Positions 38,824-47,782 of a stretch of DNA of 64,000 nt are shown piece by piece (the first letter of the stretch is position 1; each line of letters opens with the position of its first letter). Made by a program: the position numbers and the translations under genes. This DNA comes from Pseudomonas azerbaijanoccidentalis (GTDB lineage Bacteria; Pseudomonadota; Gammaproteobacteria; Pseudomonadales; Pseudomonadaceae): assembly GCF_019145495.1 (NCBI RefSeq), contig NZ_JAHSTU010000004.1, positions 248,001 to 312,000 on the forward strand. The letters run 5' to 3'. Under the pieces are notes generated by a model, which was given only the letters and a program-made list of their open reading frames with translations, was not told the DNA's origin and did no database searches.

Positions 38824-40194
38824 GTGACTGAACTGAATAACCTATGGCTGACAGAAACCATTCGCCTGCGCGAAGAACACGCAGGTCCCCTGGAAGATCT
38901 GGAAGCCAACCGACTGGCCCGCAGCGCGGGCGGCGATTTGCCGTCGCGCATTCAATGCCGTGCCTTGTGGCTGGCCGAGCGCGATGGTCTGAGCGCAGCG
39001 CTGAAACACTGGCTGCAAGGCGCACGCCTGGCGCTGATCGTCATGGCGGTGCTCGCTGTGGTCAGCGGCGCCGGTCTGGCTTTTGCCGCGATGGGCGACG
39101 GTCTGCACCCGGTCAATGTGTTCTGGGCGTTGGGCAGCCTGCTCGGGCTCAATCTGATTCTGTTGCTGAGCTGGATCGTAGGTCTGGTGTTTGCCGGTGA
39201 ACACGGCGCCAGCCTCGGGCGCGTGTGGCTGTGGCTCAGTGAAAAACTCGCCCGGGATTCCAAAGCCGCACAACTGGCGCCGGCCCTGCTGCTGTTGCTG
39301 CAACGTCAGAAGCTCAATCGCTGGGCCATCGGCGTGCTGGTCAACAGCCTGTGGTTGCTGGCGATGGTCAGCGCACTGGTGATCCTGCTGACGTTGATGG
39401 CCACCCGGCGCTACGGCTTTGTCTGGGAAACCACCATCCTCAGCGCCGATACTTTTATTGCCGTGACCCAAGCCCTCGGAGCGCTGCCGGCCCTGCTCGG
39501 CTTCAGCGTGCCGACCGAGGAGATGATCCGCGCCAGTGGCGACGCCGCCCTCAACATCGAAAGCGCGCGCCAGGCCTGGGCCGCATGGCTGGTCGGCGTG
39601 TTGCTGGTGTACGGCGTGGTACCGCGCTTGTTGCTGGCGCTGTTGTGCCTGTGGCGCTGGAAATCCGGGCAAGCGGCGCTGCGCCTGGATTTGAACCTGC
39701 CCGGCTACGCGCAACTGCGTGAACGGTTGATGCCCACCAGCGAACGTCTCGGCATCAGCGATGCGGCGCCGGAACAACTGCATCGGGTCGAAAGCGGCGT
39801 CAGTGAACAACAAAGCGATGGTGCGTTGCTGGTCGCCATCGAACTGGACGACGACCGCCCATGGCCACCGCCATTGCCAAACAACGTGAGCAACGCCGGC
39901 ATCCTCGACAGCCGCGAATCACGGCACAAACTTCTCGAACAGTTGAGCCGCTTTCCCCCGGCGCGATTAGCGATTGCTTGCGATCCACGGCGCTCGCCGG
40001 ATCGCGGCAGCCTGGCGCTGATTGCCGAACTGGCCCGCAGCGCCAGCGCCACCCGCGTGTGGTTGCTGCAAGCACCGCCCGGCGAAGCGCTGGATGCCGA
40101 ACGCCTTGGCGACTGGCATGCGGCGTTGCAACAACTGGAGCTGCCCTTCGCCGATTGCGCACCGATGAACTGGCTGGAGACGGGTCATGACTGA
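38824..40194 (+). CDS. DUF2868 integral membrane protein
   Basis: A 456-residue protein. After a charged N terminus there are four main hydrophobic segments (about residues 68-90, 100-125, 165-190 and 255-280), then a long soluble C-terminal part. It matches the DUF2868 family, always paired with a DUF3482 GTPase; here that gene overlaps its end by 8 bases. No function is known. The pair may form a membrane-tethered GTPase module. Confidence 0.8.
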   Translation: MTELNNLWLTETIRLREEHAGPLEDLEANRLARSAGGDLPSRIQCRALWLAERDGLSAALKHWLQGARLALIVMAVLAVVSGAGLAFAAMGDGLHPVNVFWALGSLLGLNLILLLSWIVGLVFAGEHGASLGRVWLWLSEKLARDSKAAQLAPALLLLLQRQKLNRWAIGVLVNSLWLLAMVSALVILLTLMATRRYGFVWETTILSADTFIAVTQALGALPALLGFSVPTEEMIRASGDAALNIESARQAWAAWLVGVLLVYGVVPRLLLALLCLWRWKSGQAALRLDLNLPGYAQLRERLMPTSERLGISDAAPEQLHRVESGVSEQQSDGALLVAIELDDDRPWPPPLPNNVSNAGILDSRESRHKLLEQLSRFPPARLAIACDPRRSPDRGSLALIAELARSASATRVWLLQAPPGEALDAERLGDWHAALQQLELPFADCAPMNWLETGHD

Positions 40195-41563
40195 CACCAG
40201 CAAGCAGCCCCTGAAGCTCGCCGTCGTCGGCCACACCAACGTCGGCAAAACCTCGCTGTTGCGCACGCTGACCCGCGATGTCGGTTTCGGCGAAGTGTCG
40301 CACCGCCCCAGCACCACGCGGCATGTCGAAGGTGCGCGGTTGTCGGTGGATGGCGAGCCGCTGCTCGACCTCTACGATACGCCCGGGCTGGAAGACGCCA
40401 TTGCCCTGCTCGACTACCTAGAACACCTGGAACGGCCCGGCGAAAGACTGGACGGCCCGGCGCGCCTGGCCCGCTTCCTCGATGGCAGCGAAGCCCGCCA
40501 GCGTTTCGAACAGGAGGCCAAGGTGCTGCGCCAGCTGCTGGCCTCGGATGCCGGCCTCTATGTGATCGACGCTCGGGAACCGGTGTTGGCCAAGTACCGC
40601 GATGAGCTGGAAGTGCTGGCCAGTTGCGGCAAACCGCTGCTGCCGGTGCTGAACTTCGTCAGCAGCGCCAGCCATCGTGAACCGGCGTGGCGTGAAGCGC
40701 TGGCGCGGCTGGGCCTGCATGCGCTGGTGCGCTTCGACAGCGTCGCGCCGCCGGAGGATGGCGAACGCCGACTCTATGAAAGCCTCGCCCTGCTGCTGGA
40801 GTCCGCGCGGCCGCAACTGGAGCGTTTGATCGCCGATCAGCACGCTCAACGCCTGGCACGCGAGCAAAGTGCCACGCGATTGATTGCCGAGTTATTGATC
40901 GATTGTGCGGCTTGCCGGCGCAGTGTGGTCGCCGATGCCGAGCAGGAACAACAAGCCATCAGTGAATTGCGCAAAGCCGTGCGTCAACGGGAACAGCGCT
41001 GCGTCGAGTCGCTGCTCAAGCTCTACGCCTTCCGTCCGCAGGACGCCGCTGCCAGTGATCTGCCGCTGCTGGATGGCCGTTGGGGCGACGATTTGTTCAA
41101 TCCCGAAACCCTCAAGCAACTGGGCGTACGGGTCGGTGGCGGTATCGCTGCCGGCGCCGCTGCCGGCGCCGGGGTCGATTTGCTGGTAGGCGGTATCACC
41201 CTCGGCGCGGCGGCGCTGGCCGGAGCCATCGCCGGCGGCGCCCTGCAAACCGCGCGCAGTTATGGCAGCCGCTTGCTGGGCAAGCTCAAGGGCCAGCGTG
41301 AATTGACTGTCGATGACAACGTGTTGCGCCTGCTGGCGTTGCGTCAACGGCAATTGCTGCAAGCGCTGAATGCCCGTGGGCATGCGGCGATGGACAGCAT
41401 CCAGGTGGCCACGCCCCAAGATAAAACCTGGCGCGAAGGCAAGCTGCCCGAGGCCCTGAATAAAGCGCGGGCGCATCCGCAGTGGTCGTCGCTGAACCCT
41501 CAGGCGAAGGTGAATCAGGCAGAGCGGCAGGAGCAGGTTGAGGTGTTGGCTCAGCAGCTGTAG
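40187..41563 (+). CDS. DUF3482 domain GTPase
   Basis: A 458-residue Era-like GTPase. G1 is VVGHTNVGKTSLLR near residues 13-26, G3 is LYDTPGLED, and the N-terminal GTPase domain extends to about residue 200. The C-terminal DUF3482 part holds a glycine/alanine-rich stretch (GGIAAGAAAGAGVDLLVGGI, about residues 318-337) that may insert into or lie on a membrane. Translation is coupled to the DUF2868 gene by an 8-base overlap. Function unknown. Confidence 0.8.
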   Translation: MTDTSKQPLKLAVVGHTNVGKTSLLRTLTRDVGFGEVSHRPSTTRHVEGARLSVDGEPLLDLYDTPGLEDAIALLDYLEHLERPGERLDGPARLARFLDGSEARQRFEQEAKVLRQLLASDAGLYVIDAREPVLAKYRDELEVLASCGKPLLPVLNFVSSASHREPAWREALARLGLHALVRFDSVAPPEDGERRLYESLALLLESARPQLERLIADQHAQRLAREQSATRLIAELLIDCAACRRSVVADAEQEQQAISELRKAVRQREQRCVESLLKLYAFRPQDAAASDLPLLDGRWGDDLFNPETLKQLGVRVGGGIAAGAAAGAGVDLLVGGITLGAAALAGAIAGGALQTARSYGSRLLGKLKGQRELTVDDNVLRLLALRQRQLLQALNARGHAAMDSIQVATPQDKTWREGKLPEALNKARAHPQWSSLNPQAKVNQAERQEQVEVLAQQL

Positions 41564-41618
41564 AGGCATGCCTGGACTGACGCCATCGCGATGGCCGTGA
41601 TGCGGTTTCAAACGTTGA

Positions 41619-42044
41619 TCACAGCCAATCCAACTTCAGGTATTCGCGGACCAACGCATTGACCCGCGTCCGATCCGTGCGATTGGCACGTCCGTCGTTG
41701 TCCACATCGGAGCACAGTACAATCTCGAAGGCGTCATCGTTGTCGAGGTCATGAACAGCTGCCTTGTAGGCAACGTTAGGGCCTTCATGGAAATGCAGGT
41801 GCACCGAGTCCGGCGTTCCGTCGGCGGTGGGGTTTAGCGTGAACAGGCGCAGATGCCGTTCCTCACCTTCACCGTCGTTGAACCACCGGCACTTGAAGTA
41901 GTGAGCGCCAAAGGTTTTCAGCCGCAGAACTTCGTCGTCCGTCGCGTCACGCAGCCACTGTTCATCTTCAAAAAAATGGAACCGCAGCGTGTCGGCGGCC
42001 CCATTCTCACTTCGATCCTGTGCAACCACTTTCAAAAAACGCAT
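41619..42044 (-). CDS. Small cytosolic protein with an EF-hand/dockerin-like loop
   Basis: A 141-residue protein with no signal or membrane segment. The ATG at 42042-42044 follows AGGAGG with 7-base spacing, the best start. Near the C terminus a canonical 12-residue EF-hand loop runs D113-V-D-N-D-G-R-A-N-R-T-D124, preceded by a second acidic repeat D99-L-D-N-D-D-A and followed by a helix. That would bind calcium in EF-hand or dockerin proteins. It lies 85 bp downstream of the PhnZ-like gene on the same strand. Not assigned to a named family. Confidence 0.7.
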   Translation of the reverse strand: MRFLKVVAQDRSENGAADTLRFHFFEDEQWLRDATDDEVLRLKTFGAHYFKCRWFNDGEGEERHLRLFTLNPTADGTPDSVHLHFHEGPNVAYKAAVHDLDNDDAFEIVLCSDVDNDGRANRTDRTRVNALVREYLKLDWL

Positions 42045-42129
42045 CCATTCGCCTCCTCGGGAAAAGCTCAGCTTGAACTCTGCCAACAAGGCAAACCATG
42101 CGTGTTTTCTCCATCTACCGTCAGACGCT

Positions 42130-42696
42130 TCAGCAGACCTCGCGGGACAGGACGGTGACCGCCTTACGCTTCAACACCTCAAGATCGATCACCGGCACGT
42201 GCATCTCCTTGGCCAGCTCATCCCACTGCCGCATGCGCAAACTGACCTCGCACAACGGGTCCTGCTCGAACGCGTCAGCTTCGGCTTCGCTCATTACGCC
42301 GCCCTGATACTCCAGCGTGCGCCGGCTGGCTTCACTCAAGCGCTCGTAGTACCCGGATTCCCGCAGCGTCAGATAACGCTTGGCCTGAACGTGATATTCC
42401 ACCAGCCGCGCCAGGCGTTCGCTGAAACCCGCGCGACGCAGAAAGTCCGCGCCAAGCCGCTCATGACTGACCACACCGAAGCCGCCCATGTTCTCGGCAC
42501 TCTCGGCACAGATGTGCCCGATGTCGTGAAAAAACGCGGCGAGTACCACTTCGTCATCGAAGCCTTCAGCCATGGCCAATTGTGCAGTCTGGGACATGTG
42601 CTCGATCTGCGACACCGGTTCGCCGATGTAGTCGCTGGCGCCAAAGCGTTCGTACAGGGCGAATACCTCGGCGATCACTTGTTCGTTGCGGCCCAT
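42130..42696 (-). CDS. PhnZ-like HD-domain diiron oxygenase (phosphonate-associated)
   Basis: A 188-residue HD-domain protein. The PhnZ diiron ligands align: H33, H57, D58, H78, H102 and D159 (PhnZ H34, H58, D59, H80, H104, D161 from memory), with Y23 and E26 matching PhnZ gating Y24/E27, plus H61, K106 and R156 for phosphonate contacts. PhnZ cleaves the C-P bond of (R)-2-amino-1-hydroxyethylphosphonate to glycine and phosphate. The TIGR03276-type family occurs beside this transporter. No PhnY hydroxylase, PhnW or PhnX is nearby, so the substrate is inferred. Confidence 0.8.
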   Translation of the reverse strand: MGRNEQVIAEVFALYERFGASDYIGEPVSQIEHMSQTAQLAMAEGFDDEVVLAAFFHDIGHICAESAENMGGFGVVSHERLGADFLRRAGFSERLARLVEYHVQAKRYLTLRESGYYERLSEASRRTLEYQGGVMSEAEADAFEQDPLCEVSLRMRQWDELAKEMHVPVIDLEVLKRKAVTVLSREVC

Positions 42697-42738
42697 CGAA
42701 AATCCCCCAATCAGTGAAATTTGTGGTGAAGGGTAGAC

Positions 42739-42834
42739 CGCTATCGCTGGCAAGCCAGCTCCCACAGGGCTCACTGGTGTTCACACATTTTGCGTTTAAC
42801 CTCGTCCATTGTGGGAGCTGGCTTGCCAGCGATG
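42739..42834. repeat. REP doublet, family B, inside the phosphonate operon
   Basis: ATCGCTGGCAAGCCAGCTCC and GGAGCTGGCTTGCCAGCGAT face each other, closely matching the copy at 38127-38222. It lies between the substrate-binding protein and the oxygenase gene and could stabilise or separate the transcripts. Confidence 0.92.
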
Positions 42835-42858
42835 AGGCCCTGTCAGCCAATGAAGGTC

Positions 42859-43884
42859 TTACTTGGCCGCCACTTTCTCGGACTTGCCGTCATAGCGCTT
42901 GCGCCATTCGGTCAGGATCTCGTCGCGGTTCTTCGACGCCCAGGCAAAGTCGTTCTTGATCAAACGCTGCTCATAGTCCGCCGGCAACTCGGTTTGCGGC
43001 TTGGCAATGCCAGGCTGCGCAAGCACAGCGAAGTTTTCTTTGTAGAGCTCCATCGCCTCAGGGCTGGCGGAGAAGTCAGCCAGTTTCTTCGCCGCGTCTT
43101 CGTGCTGGGTGCCTTTGATCACAGCCGTTGCTTCAATCTCCCAGCCCAGGCCTTCCTTCGGCAGGATGATGTCCAGCGGTGCGCCCTGGCGTTTCAGCTG
43201 AACGGCCGGGTATTCGAAAGAAATACCAATCGGGAATTCGCCAGCCGCCGCCAGTTTGCAAGGCTTGGAGCCGGAGTGAACGTACTGACCGATGTTCTGG
43301 TGCAAGCCGTCCATATACGCCCAGCCCTGTTTCTCGCCGAAGGTTTGCAGCCAGGCGCTGACGTCGAGGAAACCGGTGCCGGACGACGCCGGGTTCGGCA
43401 TGACGATCTTGCCTTTGTACTCAGGCTTGGTCAGGTCTTGCCAGCTCACGGGTTTGCTCAGGCCTTGCTTCTCGGCTTCGACGGTGTTGAAGCAAATGGT
43501 CGCAGCCCAAACGTCCATGCCGACCCAGGCTGGCGGGTTGGCGGCGTCGCGGTAGTTAGCGCCGATCTTGCCCAGGTCCTTCGGTGCGTAGCTTTGCAGC
43601 ATGCCTTGCTGATCGAGGATCGCCAGGCTGGACGCCGCCAGGCCCCACACGGCGTCAGCCTGCGGACGGGCTTTTTCGGCCAGCAGTTTGGCCGTGATGA
43701 TCCCGGTGGAATCACGCACCCACTTGATCTCGACGTCCGGGTTGGCTTTTTCGAAAGCCTCTTTGTAGGTCTTCAGTTGTTCGGCTTCGAGGGCGGTGTA
43801 CACCGTCAACTCGGTTTTCGCCGCGAAGGCGTTCAGGCTGAAAGCGGTGAGGACAGCAGCGGCCAGGGCCATAGGCTTGAACAT
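42859..43884 (-). CDS. 2-aminoethylphosphonate-type ABC transporter, substrate-binding protein
   Basis: A 341-residue periplasmic binding protein. A signal peptide (about residues 1-22, ends NAFAA) is followed by an iron(III)-binding-protein-like fold with TVYTALEAEQLKTYKEAF and KPEYKGKIVMPNPASSGTGF. The AepX/PhnS2 group takes up 2-aminoethylphosphonate. The group is inferred from the linked LysR and PhnZ-like genes, not from binding residues. Confidence 0.82.
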   Translation of the reverse strand: MFKPMALAAAVLTAFSLNAFAAKTELTVYTALEAEQLKTYKEAFEKANPDVEIKWVRDSTGIITAKLLAEKARPQADAVWGLAASSLAILDQQGMLQSYAPKDLGKIGANYRDAANPPAWVGMDVWAATICFNTVEAEKQGLSKPVSWQDLTKPEYKGKIVMPNPASSGTGFLDVSAWLQTFGEKQGWAYMDGLHQNIGQYVHSGSKPCKLAAAGEFPIGISFEYPAVQLKRQGAPLDIILPKEGLGWEIEATAVIKGTQHEDAAKKLADFSASPEAMELYKENFAVLAQPGIAKPQTELPADYEQRLIKNDFAWASKNRDEILTEWRKRYDGKSEKVAAK

Positions 43885-43923
43885 GATCTTTTCCTGTTTT
43901 TTGAGTTGAGGGGTTGTGCGGTT

Positions 43924-45648
43924 TCAATGACCGGGCGCGGTCTGCCGCCAGGCCTGTGAGCGGCGCAGCAAACCGCGCGAGGCCCAGGCCAGCAGCAGGG
44001 ACACGCCCGCCGAGGTGAACAGAATCAGGGTCGACATCGCCGCCGCGCCGCCAACGTTGCCGGCGTCATCCATGTTCAACACCGCCACCGCCGCGAGGAT
44101 GGTGTCGGGGCTGTAGAGAAAGATCGCCGCCGAAACGGTGGTCATGGCCGAGACGAACAGGTAACGCACGATGTCCAGCAGCGCCGGCAGGCAAATCGGC
44201 ACGGTGACGCGCAAGTAGTGGCGGTACAGCGGCGCCTTGAGCGACAGCGTAGCGGCTTCGAACTCGGCGTCGAGTTGGCGCAGCGCAGTGGTGGCGGTCA
44301 TTTGCGCAGTGGTCAAATAGTGCGCAATGGTGCAGACCACCAGCAGGGTCATGGTCCCGTAGAGCACATGCAGCGGGTTGCCGGTGAGGTTGAAGAAGAA
44401 GACGTAACCCAGGCCCAGCACCAGACCCGGCACCGCCATCGGCACGAAACTGAGCATGCGCAGCGTCAGATTCAAGCCGCGCTGGCCCTTGGTTTTTTCC
44501 ATCAGATAAGCGCCGGTGAAAATCAGCACACTGCCGATCAGCGCCGTGCACAACGCCATCTTCACGCTGTTGCCGTAGGCCAGCCAGCCACCGCCGGCGG
44601 TGTCGTTGAACTGGTAATGGTTGAGCGACAGCGACAGGTTGTACGGCCAGAATTTCACCAGGGACGAGAATACCGCCATCCCGAACACCATCAGCAAGGT
44701 GGCGCAAATCAGCAGCACGATGGTCAGGTAGCAGCCGTCGCGCAGCTTCGACGGCAACGGCTTGAACACTTGGGCCCGCCCACTCATGGAATCGCCATGA
44801 CGGCGACGCAGCCAGCCATCGACCCCGAAGCTGAACAGCGCCGGCAGCAGCAACACCATGCCGATCAACGCACCGCGACCGAACTGTTGCTGGCCGACCA
44901 CCGCTTTGTAGGCTTCCAGCGCCAGCACTTGGTAGTCGCCACCGACCACCACGGGCACACCAAAGTCGGTGATGGTCAGGGTGAACACCAGACAGAACGC
45001 AGCGAAAACAGCCTGACGGGTCGCCGGCCAGGTGATGCTGCGAAACGCCTTGGCCGGACTCGCGCCCATGCTGGAAGCCGCATCGAACAGACGCGCATCC
45101 GCCAGGGACAATGCCGACAGCAAGATCATCAAGGCGTGTGGGAAGGTGTAGATCACCTCACCGAGCACAATGCCCCAGAAACCATAGATGTTGTCCGAAA
45201 GCAGGCCGCGCAACAGGCCCTGATTGCCGAACAGGTAAACCAGTGCAATCCCCGGCAACATCGATGGCGCCATCAGTGGCAGCAGCGAGATGCCACGCCA
45301 AATGCCTTTACCGGGAATCAACGTGCGTTGCAGTGCGTAGGCAAACAGGTAGGCCAGCGGTACGACGATGGCCGCGACGCTGAGGGAAACCTTCAGGCTG
45401 TTACCCAGCAACCAGTGGAAGTTCTCGCTGCTCACCAACTCTTTCGCAGCGAGCCAACCACCACCCTGCCCGGCCTCAGCGCTGAAGCCACGCCAGAAAA
45501 TCGCCAGCAACGGCATTAACACGGCAACGCCGAGCAACACCAGCAAGAGGACTTTGCCGCCGACCACGAAGATCCGATCACCAATCTCGGCGCGGGAAAC
45601 CTGCCGAGCCTGCTTGTGCGGTATCGGCAGCGCGATGTTCGCGCTCAT
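43924..45648 (-). CDS. 2-aminoethylphosphonate-type ABC transporter, fused permease
   Basis: A 574-residue permease with two fused binding-protein-dependent transport domains and about 12 hydrophobic helices, so one polypeptide provides both halves of the channel. Characteristic segments are LGEVIYTFPHALMILL in the first half and YRHYLRVTVPICLPALLDIV (EAA loop) in the second. It overlaps the ATPase stop by one base, so the two are coupled. This fused form is typical of the PhnU2/AepW-type group. Confidence 0.85.
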   Translation of the reverse strand: MSANIALPIPHKQARQVSRAEIGDRIFVVGGKVLLLVLLGVAVLMPLLAIFWRGFSAEAGQGGGWLAAKELVSSENFHWLLGNSLKVSLSVAAIVVPLAYLFAYALQRTLIPGKGIWRGISLLPLMAPSMLPGIALVYLFGNQGLLRGLLSDNIYGFWGIVLGEVIYTFPHALMILLSALSLADARLFDAASSMGASPAKAFRSITWPATRQAVFAAFCLVFTLTITDFGVPVVVGGDYQVLALEAYKAVVGQQQFGRGALIGMVLLLPALFSFGVDGWLRRRHGDSMSGRAQVFKPLPSKLRDGCYLTIVLLICATLLMVFGMAVFSSLVKFWPYNLSLSLNHYQFNDTAGGGWLAYGNSVKMALCTALIGSVLIFTGAYLMEKTKGQRGLNLTLRMLSFVPMAVPGLVLGLGYVFFFNLTGNPLHVLYGTMTLLVVCTIAHYLTTAQMTATTALRQLDAEFEAATLSLKAPLYRHYLRVTVPICLPALLDIVRYLFVSAMTTVSAAIFLYSPDTILAAVAVLNMDDAGNVGGAAAMSTLILFTSAGVSLLLAWASRGLLRRSQAWRQTAPGH

Positions 45649-46724
45649 CAGGCAAACACCTGCAGGCTGCGCGGCGGCAAGGCGACCATGATCTGCTGCG
45701 CGCCAAGGCGCGGCATGGCTTCCGGTGCCAGTTCGGCCAACAAGGCGTGACCTGGCAGGTGATCGAGTTCGAAGCTCATGCGGCAGCGGTTGCCGAGGAA
45801 GGTGATTTCGCGAACCTTGGCCGGGAACAGGTTTTCCTCGTGCACCACAGGATTGACGTTGATCGCTTCAGGGCGGCAGAACAGCCGGCCCGAAGCGGTC
45901 TTGGCGCTGCCATCGGCCAGGCGCACGTTCATCCCGCCGACCTGGGCGTGGCTGTCGCTGCTGCGCTGGAAGGGCAGCCAGTTCCCCTGGCCGACAAACT
46001 CCGCCACGAACGGCGTGGCCGGGCGGTTGTAGATTTCCTGCGGCGTGGCGTACTGCTCGACCTTGCCGTTGTTCATCACGGCGATGCGGTCGGCCATCAG
46101 CATGGCCTCGTCCTGATTGTGGGTGACCATCAGGGTGGTGATGCCGAGGCTGCGTTGCAGTTGACGCAGTTCAGTGCACAGATGCTCGCGGACACGAGCG
46201 TCGAGGGCCGACATCGGTTCGTCGAGCAACAACAGCGAGGGGGCCGGTGCCAACGCGCGGGCCAGTGCAACCCGCTGCTGCTGGCCGCCGGACAACTGGC
46301 CCGGGTACTTTTTCTCGCTGCCGCTCAGGCCGACCAGTTCCAGCATCTGCCCGACCCGCTGACGCACTTGATCGCGGCCACTGCCGGCCAGGCCGTAGGC
46401 AATGTTCGCTTCGACGGTGAGATTGGGAAACAGCGCGTAGGACTGAAACAGAATGCCGTAGTCCCGCGCCTGCGGGGCCAAGTGGGAAACGTCCCGGTCC
46501 CCCAGGAACAACTCGCCGCTGTCCTGTTTTTCCAGGCCAGCGATGCAACGCAGCAACGTGGTTTTGCCGCAGCCCGACGGGCCGAGCAGGCACACCAGCT
46601 CGCCAGCCGCCACATCAAGGGAAACGTTGTCCAGCGCAGTGAACGCCCCAAAGCGTTTCTGCACGCCGCGCACCTTCATCGGCGCGCCGGGGTTGGTCAG
46701 GGCAGTTGCGATCGAATTGTTCAT
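45648..46724 (-). CDS. 2-aminoethylphosphonate-type ABC transporter, ATP-binding protein
   Basis: A 358-residue ABC ATPase. Walker A is LLGPSGCGKTTLLR near residues 48-61, signature LSGGQQQRVALARAL, Walker B SLLLLDEPMSALD; a C-terminal TOBE-like region follows. It heads the transporter genes. A small palindrome CATCTG-G-CAGATG (46735-46747) lies just upstream in the leader and could be a regulatory site. Confidence 0.87.
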   Translation of the reverse strand: MNNSIATALTNPGAPMKVRGVQKRFGAFTALDNVSLDVAAGELVCLLGPSGCGKTTLLRCIAGLEKQDSGELFLGDRDVSHLAPQARDYGILFQSYALFPNLTVEANIAYGLAGSGRDQVRQRVGQMLELVGLSGSEKKYPGQLSGGQQQRVALARALAPAPSLLLLDEPMSALDARVREHLCTELRQLQRSLGITTLMVTHNQDEAMLMADRIAVMNNGKVEQYATPQEIYNRPATPFVAEFVGQGNWLPFQRSSDSHAQVGGMNVRLADGSAKTASGRLFCRPEAINVNPVVHEENLFPAKVREITFLGNRCRMSFELDHLPGHALLAELAPEAMPRLGAQQIMVALPPRSLQVFA

Positions 46725-46835
46725 GGACGGACCTCATCTGGCAGATGAAGCCATCCTAGGGTTGTAATGAGTCCGTCATATGGCAGTAAGGCAAAAACTG
46801 CCGATAGTGGTATTCAAGGATTTGCGTTGCCCGCG

Positions 46836-46913
46836 AAAAAGATCGCAGCCTTCGGCAGCGCCTACATTGGCATGGTGTTCACTTGTAGGAGCTGCCAAAG
46901 GCTGCGATCTTTT
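46836..46913. repeat. REP doublet, family A
   Basis: GATCGCAGCCTTCGGCAGCG and AGCTGCCAAAGGCTGCGATC face each other with one mismatch from the family type. It lies between the LysR gene and the transporter genes. Confidence 0.9.
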
Positions 46914-46918
46914 GATCT

Positions 46919-47782
46919 TCAAGCCGGAGACATCTCCTGCGCCAACCCCAGGAACGCCGCCGGCAGCCGCGCGTTCTTGCGCTCTTTGAGGCAATACAGA
47001 TACTCCGGCAGCAACGGCGCATTCTCGATGGTCAGCACCCGCAGCTGCGGATCGTGCGGCACTTCCTGACGCGCAATGAGGCTGATGCCAATGTTGCGCA
47101 GCACCGCTTCGCGGATCGACTCGCGACTGCCGATCTCCAGCAACGGACCGAAACTCACCCCAGCGCTGGCCAGCAGTTCTTCGGTCAAACGTCGGGTGGT
47201 CGAGCCCGATTCGCGCATCAACAAGGTATGCCCGGCGAGCGCGCTCAACGGCACATGATCATGCACAGCCAGCGGATGGTTGCGATGCACCGCCAGCACC
47301 AGCGGATCGCTGCCAAGCACCCGGCGGATCAGCCGGGCATCATCGAGTAGCTGCGAGGACGCCGCGACATCCACGCGGTACTCCTCCAGCGCTTCGAGCA
47401 CTTGCTGGGAGTTGCCGATTTCCACCGACACCTCAACCTGCGGCAGACGCTCGCGAAAGGTTTTTACCAGGTCGAGAATGTAATACGGCGCCGTCGCGGC
47501 AATGCGCAATGTGCCTTGGACCTGACCGCTGTTACGCAGAAAAAACTCGATGTCGGCTTCCTGCTGCATCAGCGCCTTTACCATCGGCAACAGCCGCGCC
47601 CCTTCATCACTGACATTAAGACGCCGACCGCCACGGTAAAACAGCTCCACCGAATACTGGCTTTCGAGGTTGCGGATCTGGGTCGTCACCGTCGGCTGGC
47701 TCAGGCCAAGCTTCTTGGCAGCCTGGGTAATGCTGCCCAGGCGGGCCACCATGTAAAACGCCTTCAGCTCGGCACTCAGCAC
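46919..47782 (-). CDS. LysR family regulator, aminoethylphosphonate-associated type
   Basis: A 287-residue LysR protein. The helix-turn-helix is GSITQAAKKLGLSQPTVTTQ at residues 16-35, followed by a periplasmic-binding-like sensor domain. The start is GTG at 47780-47782, with GAGGGA 5 bases upstream, giving the normal N terminus MLSAELKAFYMVA. The linked transporter and PhnZ-like genes suggest the TIGR03339 phosphonate regulator group. Only 15 bp separate it from the cadA stop. Confidence 0.85.
   Translation of the reverse strand: MLSAELKAFYMVARLGSITQAAKKLGLSQPTVTTQIRNLESQYSVELFYRGGRRLNVSDEGARLLPMVKALMQQEADIEFFLRNSGQVQGTLRIAATAPYYILDLVKTFRERLPQVEVSVEIGNSQQVLEALEEYRVDVAASSQLLDDARLIRRVLGSDPLVLAVHRNHPLAVHDHVPLSALAGHTLLMRESGSTTRRLTEELLASAGVSFGPLLEIGSRESIREAVLRNIGISLIARQEVPHDPQLRVLTIENAPLLPEYLYCLKERKNARLPAAFLGLAQEMSPA

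Noticed and set aside
42130..42696. Generic HD-type nucleotide phosphohydrolase
   Set aside because: A possible alternative, but the PhnZ-specific Tyr, Glu, Lys and Arg residues and the phosphonate transporter context fit the oxygenase branch better.
44218..45519. A 433-codon forward frame antisense to the transporter permease
   Set aside because: Rich in Gln, His and Arg with no domain pattern; the permease on the other strand has clear helices and family motifs.
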